A DNA stretch of 64,000 nucleotides from Actinomycetales bacterium (GTDB taxonomy: Bacteria > Actinomycetota > Actinomycetes > Actinomycetales > Dermatophilaceae), in assembly GCA_016710385.1 (NCBI GenBank), contig JADJVX010000022.1, positions 292,020 to 356,019 of the forward strand, read 5' to 3'. A program made the translations under genes and the position numbers. This document shows, piece after piece, positions 33,717 to 42,030 of this stretch. The notes beneath the pieces are model-generated. The model worked only from the letters and a program-made list of their open reading frames with translations. It ran no database searches and was not told where the DNA came from. Position 1 is the stretch's first letter, and each line of letters starts with the position of its first letter.

Positions 33717-35002
33717 CGGGTCCGCAGCGCACTCGGGACGAAACCCAGGGGATGCCCACCCGGTGAACCTCCCGGCGTCTGGGCCGCAGCCTCCGCAGCA
33801 GCAGCCTCCGCCACAGCAGCAGCCTCCGCCGCGGCTGCGGCCTCGTCGGCCATCTGACCGCGGACCTGACGGATGTGCCAGACCGCCATGCCGAGGAAGA
33901 CCATCGACGTCGTCGAGTAGAAGACGTCGCCGAGGTAGAGCCCCATGCCGAGCACGGCCGGGATCGAGGCCTCCATCCACAGACTGCGGTGGCGTGCGGG
34001 CAGGGAGACCAACCACCAGAACACCAGGGCGTAGAGGCCCAGGATGATCACGAGGAAGGGCCAGCCGCCCTCGGCCCGAGCTGCCAGGTAGGAGCTGTGG
34101 TAGAGGAAGAAGTTGTCGCCGAACCAGGTGAATGCCGAGTTGGGACCGTTGCCGTACCACGGCGCCCGATCGACTGCCTCGGTCTCGAGGATGAGCAGCT
34201 GATCGCGCAGCCAGTCGCTGCCGGTGCGATTTTGGAAGGCACCGGCCGTGCGCCACTCTCGGGGCACACTGTTGATGAGGGCAACCACAGTCGCCGGGAA
34301 GAACCACGCCTGCAGCCGGGTCGCGCCCCGACCGATCACGGCCCAGAGCACGGCGAGCGAGACCGCGAGCAATGCCGTGCGCGACTGGGTGCCCAGGATG
34401 CCCCCCAGGATGATCGCGCCGTAGAAGAGCATGCGCGGCCGGGACGTGGCCGACCCGACGATGACCGGCCCGAGGACGGAGAGGATGAGGCCGGCCACAT
34501 TCGGGTCACCGAAGTAGCCGGACAACCGCCCCGGGTAAGGGTCGCCGCCGATCTTGAAGAAGGCCAACACCGTGGCCAGCAGGACCCCCGTAGCAGTTCC
34601 CGCGATCGCCGACCTCGGGTGGATCCGCCCGGTGCCGATCGACATCACCAGGATGGCCAGCAGCACGAGGTGGGCGATCCGCCGACGGCCGTCGAGCCCG
34701 AGGATGTAGGCCACCGTCCCGTTGAGCAGGTAGCTCAGGACGAGCATCCCCACCGCAGACGCGAGCAGCACCGGCACCCAGGTGAGCCGCTGGCTCGGGA
34801 TGCGCGGGGCGCGGAAGGCGGCCAGGAGGCCGATGACACCGACCGCGACGTCGTTGACGACGAAGCCGGTGCCAGGCACCATGAGCCGCTCCATCGGCAG
34901 GACCATCATGCACACCAGGTCGAGGATGACGATCTGGCCGCTCCACTGGGTGAGCCGTTCCTGTTGGCGTCGCAGGGCGAGCAGGTCGGAGTCGCTGGCC
35001 AT
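33713..35002 (-). CDS. O-antigen ligase/polymerase-like membrane protein B
   Basis: A 429-aa polytopic protein, paralogue of the 30209-31510 protein. The loop GSDWLRDQLLILETEAVDRA then YGNGPNSAFTWFGDNFFLYH and SYLAARAEGGWPFLVI match it closely. The C-terminal tail is an Ala/Glu repeat ending in GGSPGGHPLG. ATG 35002 overlaps the glycosyltransferase stop (TGATG). Whether one copy is a polymerase and the other a ligase cannot be told from the sequence. Confidence 0.85.
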   Translation of the reverse strand: MASDSDLLALRRQQERLTQWSGQIVILDLVCMMVLPMERLMVPGTGFVVNDVAVGVIGLLAAFRAPRIPSQRLTWVPVLLASAVGMLVLSYLLNGTVAYILGLDGRRRIAHLVLLAILVMSIGTGRIHPRSAIAGTATGVLLATVLAFFKIGGDPYPGRLSGYFGDPNVAGLILSVLGPVIVGSATSRPRMLFYGAIILGGILGTQSRTALLAVSLAVLWAVIGRGATRLQAWFFPATVVALINSVPREWRTAGAFQNRTGSDWLRDQLLILETEAVDRAPWYGNGPNSAFTWFGDNFFLYHSSYLAARAEGGWPFLVIILGLYALVFWWLVSLPARHRSLWMEASIPAVLGMGLYLGDVFYSTTSMVFLGMAVWHIRQVRGQMADEAAAAAEAAAVAEAAAAEAAAQTPGGSPGGHPLGFVPSALRTR

Positions 35003-36189
35003 CAGGTGCTCCTCCCCGGGTCTGGGTCGCCGAGTGCGGTGCGATCGGTGCAGACGGCTGCGTAGACGTCGGCCACGGCGGCGCACATCTGGGCGACCGT
35101 GGGCCAGGTCGGATCCAGGGTAGGCCGCAGGTCCAGTCGGGTGCCTTGCCAGACCACGGCCGCAGCGACGGCGGCCGGGTCGCGCTCTGGGGCGTCCCCG
35201 GGCACGAGGGAGTCTGCGGTGAGGATCTCGGGATTGCCGCCGACGGCGGTGGCCACGACGCCGACCCCGGCGACGAGCGCGTCCAGGAGCGTGTAGGAGC
35301 AGTTTTCCCACACCGACAGTTGGGCCACGACATCGGTATGCCGGAGCAGCTCACCGGCATCGACGTGGCCGGGCAGGCGCACCGCCGCGTCGAGGCCGAG
35401 CCGGCTCACCTGCGCGCGCAGCGCGCCCTCCAGCGGCCCGTCGCCGGCGAGGGTCAGGGTCGCTTCGGGATGTTCGCGATGCACGAGCGCGAAGGCGTCG
35501 ACGAGCCGGTCGATCCGCTTCTCCGGGGCCAACCGGGCGATCGAGGCGATCCGCAACCCGGGAGCTCGGCCCGGCCCGGACGGCGAGGGCGAAGGCCCGG
35601 GGGAGGGTGAAGGCCCGGGGGAGGGCAACGGCGTGCCGGCATACCGGTCGATGCCGTTGCGGATGACGCGCACCGGCACCCGCGGCCGCCACTTGCGCAG
35701 CATCGCCGACCGGGTCGCCTCGGACACCGCGATGAGTGCGTCGGCCCGGGCCAGCCGCAGTCGGTGCACGTCGCCCATGAGCATCGCGCGCCAGGGCGTG
35801 CCGTGATAGACGAGGTCGTCGGCGGCGATGCCGTGCTCGGTCGAGACCAGCCGCACGCCGCGTCGAGGGAACGCCATCGCGCAGGCGATGTCGGCCCAGG
35901 ACAGGTGCGAGTGCACCACCGCGGGCCGCAGGGCCGCCACGGTATGCCGCAGGGTCGCCAGGCTCGGCCGCAGCCCGGCAGCGACGCCGAACGGTCCGTC
36001 CACGACGGCACCACCGGCGGCCCGCACCCGGTCCACGAGCGGGCCGGGCGGGGCGAGCAGCACCAGCCGCCAGCCCGGCATACTCCCTTGTGCCGCAGCC
36101 GAACACACGTCGAGCACGTGGCGCGCCACGCCCCCGAACTCACCGACCGGGACGACCCAGAGCGCCGTGCGCGGGGCGCTCAGAACCAT
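35002..36189 (-). CDS. Glycosyltransferase family 4 with Ser/Pro/Gly linker
   Basis: A 395-aa GT-B enzyme. ALWVVPVGEFGGVARHVLDV is the N-terminal donor loop; HSHLSWADIA, VSTEHGIAADDLVYHG, VRVIRNGIDRYAG and IASIARLAPEKRIDRLVDAF follow, with ENCSYTLLDALVAGVGVVAT in the place of the E-x7-E motif. The linker near residue 185-203 is PSPGPSPSPGPSPSPSG, encoded by short tandem DNA repeats at 35580-35640. The start ATG 36189 lies inside the 3' end of the nonulosonate synthase gene. Confidence 0.85.
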   Translation of the reverse strand: MVLSAPRTALWVVPVGEFGGVARHVLDVCSAAAQGSMPGWRLVLLAPPGPLVDRVRAAGGAVVDGPFGVAAGLRPSLATLRHTVAALRPAVVHSHLSWADIACAMAFPRRGVRLVSTEHGIAADDLVYHGTPWRAMLMGDVHRLRLARADALIAVSEATRSAMLRKWRPRVPVRVIRNGIDRYAGTPLPSPGPSPSPGPSPSPSGPGRAPGLRIASIARLAPEKRIDRLVDAFALVHREHPEATLTLAGDGPLEGALRAQVSRLGLDAAVRLPGHVDAGELLRHTDVVAQLSVWENCSYTLLDALVAGVGVVATAVGGNPEILTADSLVPGDAPERDPAAVAAAVVWQGTRLDLRPTLDPTWPTVAQMCAAVADVYAAVCTDRTALGDPDPGRST

Positions 36190-38483
36190 CGCTCCAGCCG
36201 CTCGAGCGCGAGCCAGAAGCCCTCGCCATTGTTGACATGGCCCTGCCAGATCTCGGGGATGAAGCTCACCCCGGCAGCGAGCCGGTCGCACTGCTCGGCG
36301 AGCACCGGCCAGTCGATCTCGCCGTCGCCGACCTGCACACCCTCACCGTCGACGCCAACGGCGTCGACGAGGTGCAGGTGCACGGCGTGCGGGGCGAGCA
36401 GCTCGACGTATTCCGAGAAGGGCACGCCTTCCCAGGTGGCCGAGAGCTTGCTGTGCGAGACGTCGAGGGTGAGCGAGCGGCCGTAGTCGCGGGCGAAACC
36501 AGCGGTGTCGGCGGCCCGGACGAACAGATTGCAGTAGAGCTGGCCGCCCATGTACCAGGGATAGGGCGGCAGGGTCTGGGCACCGAGGCGCACCCCGGAC
36601 AGGTCGAGCCGGTCCAGGCCCGCGGCGACCCGCGCATACATCCGGGGCAGGTCGGCCACCGGCACGTGCCGATCGGTGGTGAACCCGCCGAGGCTGGCGA
36701 TGACGACCGGGTCCTCGTCGCAGGTGAACCATTGCCGCAGCGCCCGTGTCGTGTCGACCACCCGCTGCAGCTCGGCGATCGACCGCTCCCAGTGCGCGTC
36801 GTCGTCCGAGGCGAGGTTGAGCAGAAAGTCGCCGGTGAACAGGTCGGGGCTGTGGCAGGTGTAGGACATCGCCAGGCGCCCGTCGCGCACCAGCGGCACC
36901 CCGCCGGGCGCGTGCTCGGCGAACCGCTCGACCAGTCCGTCGAAGACGCTCGCCGGCTCGATCTCGAGGTCTTTGTAGGAGAAGTGGAACTCGAGGAAGT
37001 CGGGCACCGAGTGCTCCACCAGGGCCGGCCAGTCGTGGTAGCGCACCGGCAGCCCCCAGGGCCGGCGGAACCGATAGGCCCGCCCCTGTGGCACCTCGTC
37101 GGTGAGGTCGGTGGCATAGAAGAAGTCGCCAGCCTCGACCACGCGGCGGCTGGTGCGCCCGACCAGCCGGGTGAGGGCATTGGGCTGCAGGCCGCGGCCG
37201 GGGCTCTTGACGTCGACATCGGCGGAGGCGATGACATCCCCCGGCTCGATGCGGCGGGTCGCGACGAGGCTCTTGGCGAGGTTGACCCGGTTCATCATCT
37301 CGCCGGTGGACACCTCGCGCGGGGCGGTCGTGCCGAGCGCGGCCTCGACCTCGCGGATCTGGGTCACCATCGCCGCGAACTCGCCCGGCAGCAGGCTCAC
37401 CTTGTGGTCGTTGCCCTCCAGGGCCCGGTCGACGGTGAGGTGCTTCTCGATGATCCGGGCGCCGAGCGCGACCGCAGCCACCGGCACGTGGTGGCCACGC
37501 TCGTGCCCGGAGTAACCGACCGGGCACTGCCCGATCTCGGCGAGCCGCTCCAGATAGCGCAAGTTGACGTCCTTGAACGGTGCCGGATAGGTCGACTGGC
37601 AGTGCAAGAGCGCGTATGCCGTGCCCGTCGCCTTGACGACCTCGACGCTGTCGCGGATCTCGGCCTCGGTCGACATGCCGGTCGAGATGACCAGCGGTAT
37701 GCCGTGCCCGCTCGCGTGCCGGAGCAGGGTGTGGTTGGTCAGGTCGGCGGAGGCGATCTTCAGCGCCGGCACGCCGTAGTGCAGCAGTGCGTCGACGCTC
37801 GGGGTGTCCCAGGGGGTGCACATGACGTCGATGCCGACCTCGGCGCAGTGGTCGAAGACCGTGTAGAGGTCGTCCCGCGACAACGAGAACTTGCTCAGCA
37901 GGTCGAGGGTGTATTGCGGGCCGAGGTCTTCCCCGGCACTGGAGCCACCGCCGCCCTGGCGATAGAGGGCGTCCATGTCGCGCAACTGGAACTTTGCGCA
38001 GGAGGCGCCGGCCTCGAGCGCATGGTCGACCAACCGCCGGGCCAGGTCGACCGAGCCGTTGTGGTTGATGCCGATCTCGGCGATGACGAGGGTGGGCTGG
38101 TCGGGGCCGACGAGGTGCCGCCCGACGCGCAACTCTGCGGCCCGGTTGCGGGCGATCGCCGTGACATGCCCGCGGCCGTCGACGAGCGGCACGAGGTCGA
38201 CGCCGGGGCGGAAGAGCGCCGCGATCTGCGCGGGGGTCGACCCGGCGGGAGCCGAGACCGGGCGAGCGTTCGCGGCATACCGGACCGGCACCGCGAGGTC
38301 GACCGGCGACTGGGCGGCGACCCAACGGCGGAAGTCGCCGTCGGACAGCACCCCCTGCAGGTGTCCGCCCTCGTCGACGACGAAGACGATGCCGGCGCGG
38401 TTGGCGGTGATCTTCTCCAGCGCTCGCAGCACCGAGTCTTCGGCCAGGACGACGAAGGGCGCGAGATGGCGGTCGATGATCAT
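36180..38483 (-). CDS. Nonulosonic/sialic acid synthase fusion: CBS pair + NeuB + SAF + TIM barrel
   Basis: A 767-aa multidomain enzyme. Residues 1-120 form a CBS pair (VVLAEDSVLRALEKI, VVDEGGHLQGVLSDGDFRRW). Residues 131-380 are a NeuB condensing domain (VIAEIGINHNGSVDLARRL, KFQLRDMDALY, CTPWDTPSVDALLHYGVPA, STGMSTEAEI, GYSGHERG). Residues 400-460 are a SAF/antifreeze-like domain (NRVNLAKSLVATR, GRGLQPNAL). Residues 475-767 are a sugar-isomerase-like TIM barrel (YTCHSPDLFTGDFLLNLASD, LDVSHSKLSATWEGVPFSEY, HLHLVDAVGVDGEGVQVGDG, IPEIWQGHVNNGEGFW). NeuB condenses PEP with an N-acetylhexosamine. The TIM-barrel domain could supply the sugar by isomerisation. ATG 38483 overlaps the CMP-transferase stop. 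Confidence 0.88.
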   Translation of the reverse strand: MIIDRHLAPFVVLAEDSVLRALEKITANRAGIVFVVDEGGHLQGVLSDGDFRRWVAAQSPVDLAVPVRYAANARPVSAPAGSTPAQIAALFRPGVDLVPLVDGRGHVTAIARNRAAELRVGRHLVGPDQPTLVIAEIGINHNGSVDLARRLVDHALEAGASCAKFQLRDMDALYRQGGGGSSAGEDLGPQYTLDLLSKFSLSRDDLYTVFDHCAEVGIDVMCTPWDTPSVDALLHYGVPALKIASADLTNHTLLRHASGHGIPLVISTGMSTEAEIRDSVEVVKATGTAYALLHCQSTYPAPFKDVNLRYLERLAEIGQCPVGYSGHERGHHVPVAAVALGARIIEKHLTVDRALEGNDHKVSLLPGEFAAMVTQIREVEAALGTTAPREVSTGEMMNRVNLAKSLVATRRIEPGDVIASADVDVKSPGRGLQPNALTRLVGRTSRRVVEAGDFFYATDLTDEVPQGRAYRFRRPWGLPVRYHDWPALVEHSVPDFLEFHFSYKDLEIEPASVFDGLVERFAEHAPGGVPLVRDGRLAMSYTCHSPDLFTGDFLLNLASDDDAHWERSIAELQRVVDTTRALRQWFTCDEDPVVIASLGGFTTDRHVPVADLPRMYARVAAGLDRLDLSGVRLGAQTLPPYPWYMGGQLYCNLFVRAADTAGFARDYGRSLTLDVSHSKLSATWEGVPFSEYVELLAPHAVHLHLVDAVGVDGEGVQVGDGEIDWPVLAEQCDRLAAGVSFIPEIWQGHVNNGEGFWLALERLERWF

Positions 38484-39220
38484 GCCTGCGAGGTCCTCCC
38501 CGGTTCGCCGTGCGCACCGGACTCCAACTCCGCGAGTCGGCCTGCCGCGAGGGCGAGGTCGAGCTGCGAATCGATGTCGACGCCCTCGATCTCGTCCATG
38601 ACGAACAGCCCGATCCGGCCCCCCAGCCGATTGTGGTGCTGCGTGTAGATCTGTCGCCGCGTGACGTAGATCGAGCCGGTCTCCCGATAACGCCACTGGG
38701 TCAAGGATAGGTCCTGTCGCCGGGGGCGCCGGTCGACGTCGTAGTCGGGCAGCGGCGCCGCGCCGGGTGCGGGTTCGCGCCAGAGGAAGGGCGCCTGCCG
38801 CACCACCCCGACGAGCGAGTCGACATGGCTGGCGAAGAACTGGTCGAGGGCCCGGTCGACGGTGCCCGGGGTGCGCACCGGCGAGGTGGCCTGCAGCAGG
38901 ACGACGACATCGGGTTCGCGTCCCGCGGCGACCTGGGCGGCCAGGGCGTGCAAGACGACCGGCTCGGTGGCGGTGGTGTCCTCGGCGAGCTCGGCCGGCC
39001 GCCGGAACGGCACCTGAGCGCCGTATGCCGTTGCGACAGAGGCGATCTCGTCGTCGTCGGTGGAGACCACGACGTCCAACTCGCCGGTCCCGGCATACCG
39101 GCTCTCCAGGGCGTGGCCGATCGTCCAGGCGATGAGCGGGCGTCCGGCGAGCGGGACGAGGTTTTTGCGAGGGATGCCCTTGGAGCCGCCGCGAGCCGGG
39201 ATGACGGCAAGGATCCTCAT
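38480..39220 (-). CDS. CMP-nonulosonic acid cytidylyltransferase (NeuA-like)
   Basis: A 246-aa nucleotidyltransferase. IPARGGSKGIPRKNLVPLAG, VVVSTDDDEIASVA and LLQATSPVRTPGTVDRALDQ are the CMP-sialate synthetase signature; a helical end has FVMDEIEGVDIDSQLDLALA. It activates the product of the adjacent NeuB-type synthase. ATG 39220 overlaps the upstream stop by 4 bp. No dedicated UDP-GlcNAc epimerase or aminotransferase set for legionaminic or pseudaminic acid is in the window, so the exact nonulosonate is unknown. Confidence 0.9.
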   Translation of the reverse strand: MRILAVIPARGGSKGIPRKNLVPLAGRPLIAWTIGHALESRYAGTGELDVVVSTDDDEIASVATAYGAQVPFRRPAELAEDTTATEPVVLHALAAQVAAGREPDVVVLLQATSPVRTPGTVDRALDQFFASHVDSLVGVVRQAPFLWREPAPGAAPLPDYDVDRRPRRQDLSLTQWRYRETGSIYVTRRQIYTQHHNRLGGRIGLFVMDEIEGVDIDSQLDLALAAGRLAELESGAHGEPGRTSQA

Positions 39221-40407
39221 GACGACTCCTCACTGGCGGCGGCGAGCGCAGCCGCGACAGCGGCGGCGGGCTCGGTGGCCGGGATGGGCGGCCCGGGTGT
39301 GGGACGGTCGCCCCACTGCCTCATGTCATACCGTGCCCAGAAATCTCGCAACCACGGCGGCGGATCGGCGCAGGTCACCCAGGCCGGCACGCCCCGGGCG
39401 GCGGCTTCCAGGACGCCGGTGGAGAAGATCGACACGACCGGGCCGGTGAGCTGGGCCAGCGGCATGCCGGCATGGTCGATCGTGATCCCGCGGCGCTGGA
39501 AAAGCGCGTGGGTGAGCCGGCTGGTCCGATCTCGCTCTCCGGGGTGGGGGCGATAGACCGCGCCGGTCTCGCGGCAGAACCGCCCGGCGGTGCGCGCCAT
39601 CTGCCGCCACGGCAGCTCCGCACCGTGCAGTTGCCCGAGGAAGACCGGCCGCTGCCCGGCCCCCGGGCCGGACTGCGCTCCGGCGCGGGATGCCTCCCAG
39701 AGCAGCTGCGAGCCGACGACGACGCTCTGCGCGTCCTGCCGCCCGGACCACCAGAAGTCGGCGTCGGCCGGGCTCCACGCGAGCAGCCGCACGTCGGCCC
39801 CCAGCGGCGGCGCGAGCGGAGTCATCAACCCGTGCTGGACGACGATCCGGCGCAGGCCGTGCCGACGGGCCCAGGCGAAGGCCTGACCGCCGAGGTCGAG
39901 GTAGTCACCGGCCCCGGCGACGACCCGGGCATAGGGCAGCGCGCGCTGCCACTGGCTGGTCGTCACCGGTTGCGAGCGCAGGGCGGCCGGCAGGATCGCG
40001 TCGGCTGGCTCATGCGAGAGCACCGCCACCCGCTCGGCCGGCAGGAACGCCAACGGCCGGGCCAGCGACAGCACGGACGATGGGGCCAGTGAGTCGAGCA
40101 CGATGAGGATGTCGGCGTCCGGGCTGCCCACAGCGAGGTATGCCGTGCCCGCGGCACCCGCCGTGCCCCCGGGCCCAGCACCCGCTGCGGCGCCGGTCGC
40201 GGCTCCGGTCGCGGCTCCGGTCGCGGCTCCGGTCGCGGCTCCGGTGGGCCGCAGGGTCAGGTGGCGCTGGCTCAGCCCCTGCAGGCCGGAGCGCAGGTCG
40301 CGCACCACCCCGCGCACGGGGTGGCGGGCGGCCTGCCACCGGCGCCAATCGGCCAGCGAGCGGGGGTGCAGCAAGCCGTGGGCGGGCAGCTGGTCGTTCA
40401 GTCCCAC
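39217..40407 (-). CDS. Putative GT-B polysaccharide glycosyltransferase, Ala/Gly repeat insert
   Basis: A 396-aa protein. IVVQHGLMTPLAPPLGADVR, a RPVFLGQLHGAELPW loop and YRPHPGERDRTSRL, with STGVLEAAARGVPAWV near the end, suggest a GT-B fold like the family that extends capsule or sialic-type polymers. Residues 55-85 are a (G-A-A-T) repeat encoded by 12-bp DNA repeats at 40187-40247. It is translated from GTG 40407, overlapping the next gene upstream by about 10 bp, and directly precedes the CMP-nonulosonate gene. Polysialyl-type transferase is a guess. Confidence 0.5.
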   Translation of the reverse strand: MGLNDQLPAHGLLHPRSLADWRRWQAARHPVRGVVRDLRSGLQGLSQRHLTLRPTGAATGAATGAATGAATGAAAGAGPGGTAGAAGTAYLAVGSPDADILIVLDSLAPSSVLSLARPLAFLPAERVAVLSHEPADAILPAALRSQPVTTSQWQRALPYARVVAGAGDYLDLGGQAFAWARRHGLRRIVVQHGLMTPLAPPLGADVRLLAWSPADADFWWSGRQDAQSVVVGSQLLWEASRAGAQSGPGAGQRPVFLGQLHGAELPWRQMARTAGRFCRETGAVYRPHPGERDRTSRLTHALFQRRGITIDHAGMPLAQLTGPVVSIFSTGVLEAAARGVPAWVTCADPPPWLRDFWARYDMRQWGDRPTPGPPIPATEPAAAVAAALAAASEESS

Positions 40408-41423
40408 AGCGCCGCCAAGGCTCGGGCCCGGTGGACAAAGGTGTGCCGGGCCAGGGTGTGCGCCCGGCCGGCGGCGCGCAGGCGCTGCGCCCAGGGCCGG
40501 TCGCGCAGCGCGCGGTCGGCGAGGGCGGTCAACTCGGCCGGCCCGCCGAAGACCTCGAGGTGTTCACCGGGGGTATAGAGCTCGGCCACGTCGGCGCGGT
40601 CGATGAGCTGCAGGCCGCCCACGCCGCACGCCTCGAAGGTGCGCATGGTGAAACCGTCCTGGTCGCCGTGGATGTTGAGCGCGGCTGCGGCGCCGGCGAG
40701 CACGGCATACGCCTCGGGTCTGGGCAGGTCGCGGCTGGCCGCGATCGAGGGACGGTGCAGGTCCCAGGTGCGCACCCGGTCGACGAGGTGACCCGACCAG
40801 TCGCGCCCGTAAGCACGCACCGGGACGCCGGCATCGGCGAGCCCGACGAGCAGCCGCTCACGGGCCGGATAGCGGGCGCCGACGAAGACCACTTCGTCGG
40901 TCTGTCGGAGCTGCGTGGGGGTCATCGTCGGGTCGAAGGCCAACGGGACATGCGCGACCGTGAAGGATCGCTGCTGAAGTGCCGCGGTGTCTGCGGCGCT
41001 ATAGCTCGCAATCGGGCCGAGCCGCTCGATGGGCACCTCGTGGCGCACCCGGCGCAGTTCGTCGTAAAGCCACAGCACCCGGGGGATCTTGCGCCGGTCG
41101 ACCTCGTCCCAGAACGCCGGGCCGAGGGTGTCGCCCTTGACGACGAGCAGCCGCTGCGGGTCGGCGGCGTCCAGGGCTGCGAGCGCCGCCGCGGTGCGGT
41201 CGGCGACGAGGTGGCCCGGGTCGCCCAGGCCGAGGCGGGTCAGGCCGATCCTTGCCGGCAGCTCGTGGCGCACCTTGGCACCGACCCGGTGCAGGCGGGC
41301 CGGCCGCTCGTCGTAGCGGTGCGTCGTCACGGCATACCCGAGCTCGGTGAAGGCACGCTCGATGGACCTCCAGTAGCCGTGGAAGGTGGGGCTGATGACG
41401 AGCAGGCGGGGGGCGGCGGTCAT
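40398..41423 (-). CDS. Glycosyltransferase (Glyco_trans_1_2 / CgeB type)
   Basis: A 341-aa protein. LLVISPTFHGYWRSIERAFT, LLVVKGDTLGPAFWDEVD, LWLYDELRRVRHEV, VVFVGARYPARERLLVGL and NIHGDQDGFTMRTFEACGVG, with LYTPGEHLEVFG, are typical of the CgeB-like glycosyltransferase family (GT-B, often using UDP-sugars). ATG 41423 is chosen over the longer upstream frame. A reverse-oriented GGTATGCCGT is at 41329. Confidence 0.75.
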   Translation of the reverse strand: MTAAPRLLVISPTFHGYWRSIERAFTELGYAVTTHRYDERPARLHRVGAKVRHELPARIGLTRLGLGDPGHLVADRTAAALAALDAADPQRLLVVKGDTLGPAFWDEVDRRKIPRVLWLYDELRRVRHEVPIERLGPIASYSAADTAALQQRSFTVAHVPLAFDPTMTPTQLRQTDEVVFVGARYPARERLLVGLADAGVPVRAYGRDWSGHLVDRVRTWDLHRPSIAASRDLPRPEAYAVLAGAAAALNIHGDQDGFTMRTFEACGVGGLQLIDRADVAELYTPGEHLEVFGGPAELTALADRALRDRPWAQRLRAAGRAHTLARHTFVHRARALAALWD

Positions 41424-41439
41424 GCGGCGGCGTCGCTCC

Positions 41440-42030
41440 TCAGCCGCCGGGGCGCGAGCGGACCGGCGTCGCGGGCACTCCGGCGACGACCTCGCCGGCC
41501 GCGACGTCGCGGGTGACGACCGCCCCGGCCGCGATCGTCGCACCGGCGCCGATCGTCACCCCGCCGAGGATGATCGCGCGCTGACCGACGAAGACGTCGT
41601 CGCCCAGGACGACCGGTCCGGCAGCGGTGGCGGTGGAGCGGGTGGCCCGGTCGTGGTCGGCCGAGCCGATGTAGACCCCGTCGACAAGGAAGCAGCGCGC
41701 CCCGATGGTGATGGGGTCGACGGCGTGCACGTGGACATCGTGGCCGAGGTAGGTGTGGTCGCCGATCCGGATCGGGCCGCCACCGGGCTCGCACGCCAGC
41801 CAGGCGCCGTCGTAGATCGCGCATCCGGCGCCGATGTGGATGCGCTCGACGCCGCGCAACACTCGCGGGCTGACGATGACGCTCCCGGCGCCGAAGCTCC
41901 CGAAAGCCGGCCGATAGATGAGCGCCGAGCGCAGCCGCCCGGCGTGCCAGCGCAGCGACGGCGGCGCTTCGGTCAGCCGCCGAGCCGCCGCCTGCACGAA
42001 CGAGGCCGCGCCGTCGGGTGCCGGGGTCAT
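41440..42030 (-). CDS. Left-handed beta-helix (hexapeptide) acyltransferase
   Basis: A 196-aa protein. Hexapeptide repeats are visible from about residue 55: IHIGAGCAIYDGAWLACEPG, IRIGDHTYLGHDVHVHAVDP, ITIGARCFLVDGVYIGSADH, VVLGDDVFVGQRAIILGGVT, IGAGATIAAGAVVTRDVAAG. The His in GSADHDR fits the catalytic position. It should transfer an acetyl or succinyl group to a sugar of the repeat unit. ATG 42030 overlaps the glycosyltransferase stop by 4 bp. Confidence 0.88.
   Translation of the reverse strand: MTPAPDGAASFVQAAARRLTEAPPSLRWHAGRLRSALIYRPAFGSFGAGSVIVSPRVLRGVERIHIGAGCAIYDGAWLACEPGGGPIRIGDHTYLGHDVHVHAVDPITIGARCFLVDGVYIGSADHDRATRSTATAAGPVVLGDDVFVGQRAIILGGVTIGAGATIAAGAVVTRDVAAGEVVAGVPATPVRSRPGG

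Noticed and set aside
36090..38648. 852-codon open frame on the plus strand
   Set aside because: It is opposite the nonulosonate synthase, whose domains are unmistakable; the plus-strand product is Asp/Arg/Gly-rich as expected from an antisense frame of high-GC DNA.
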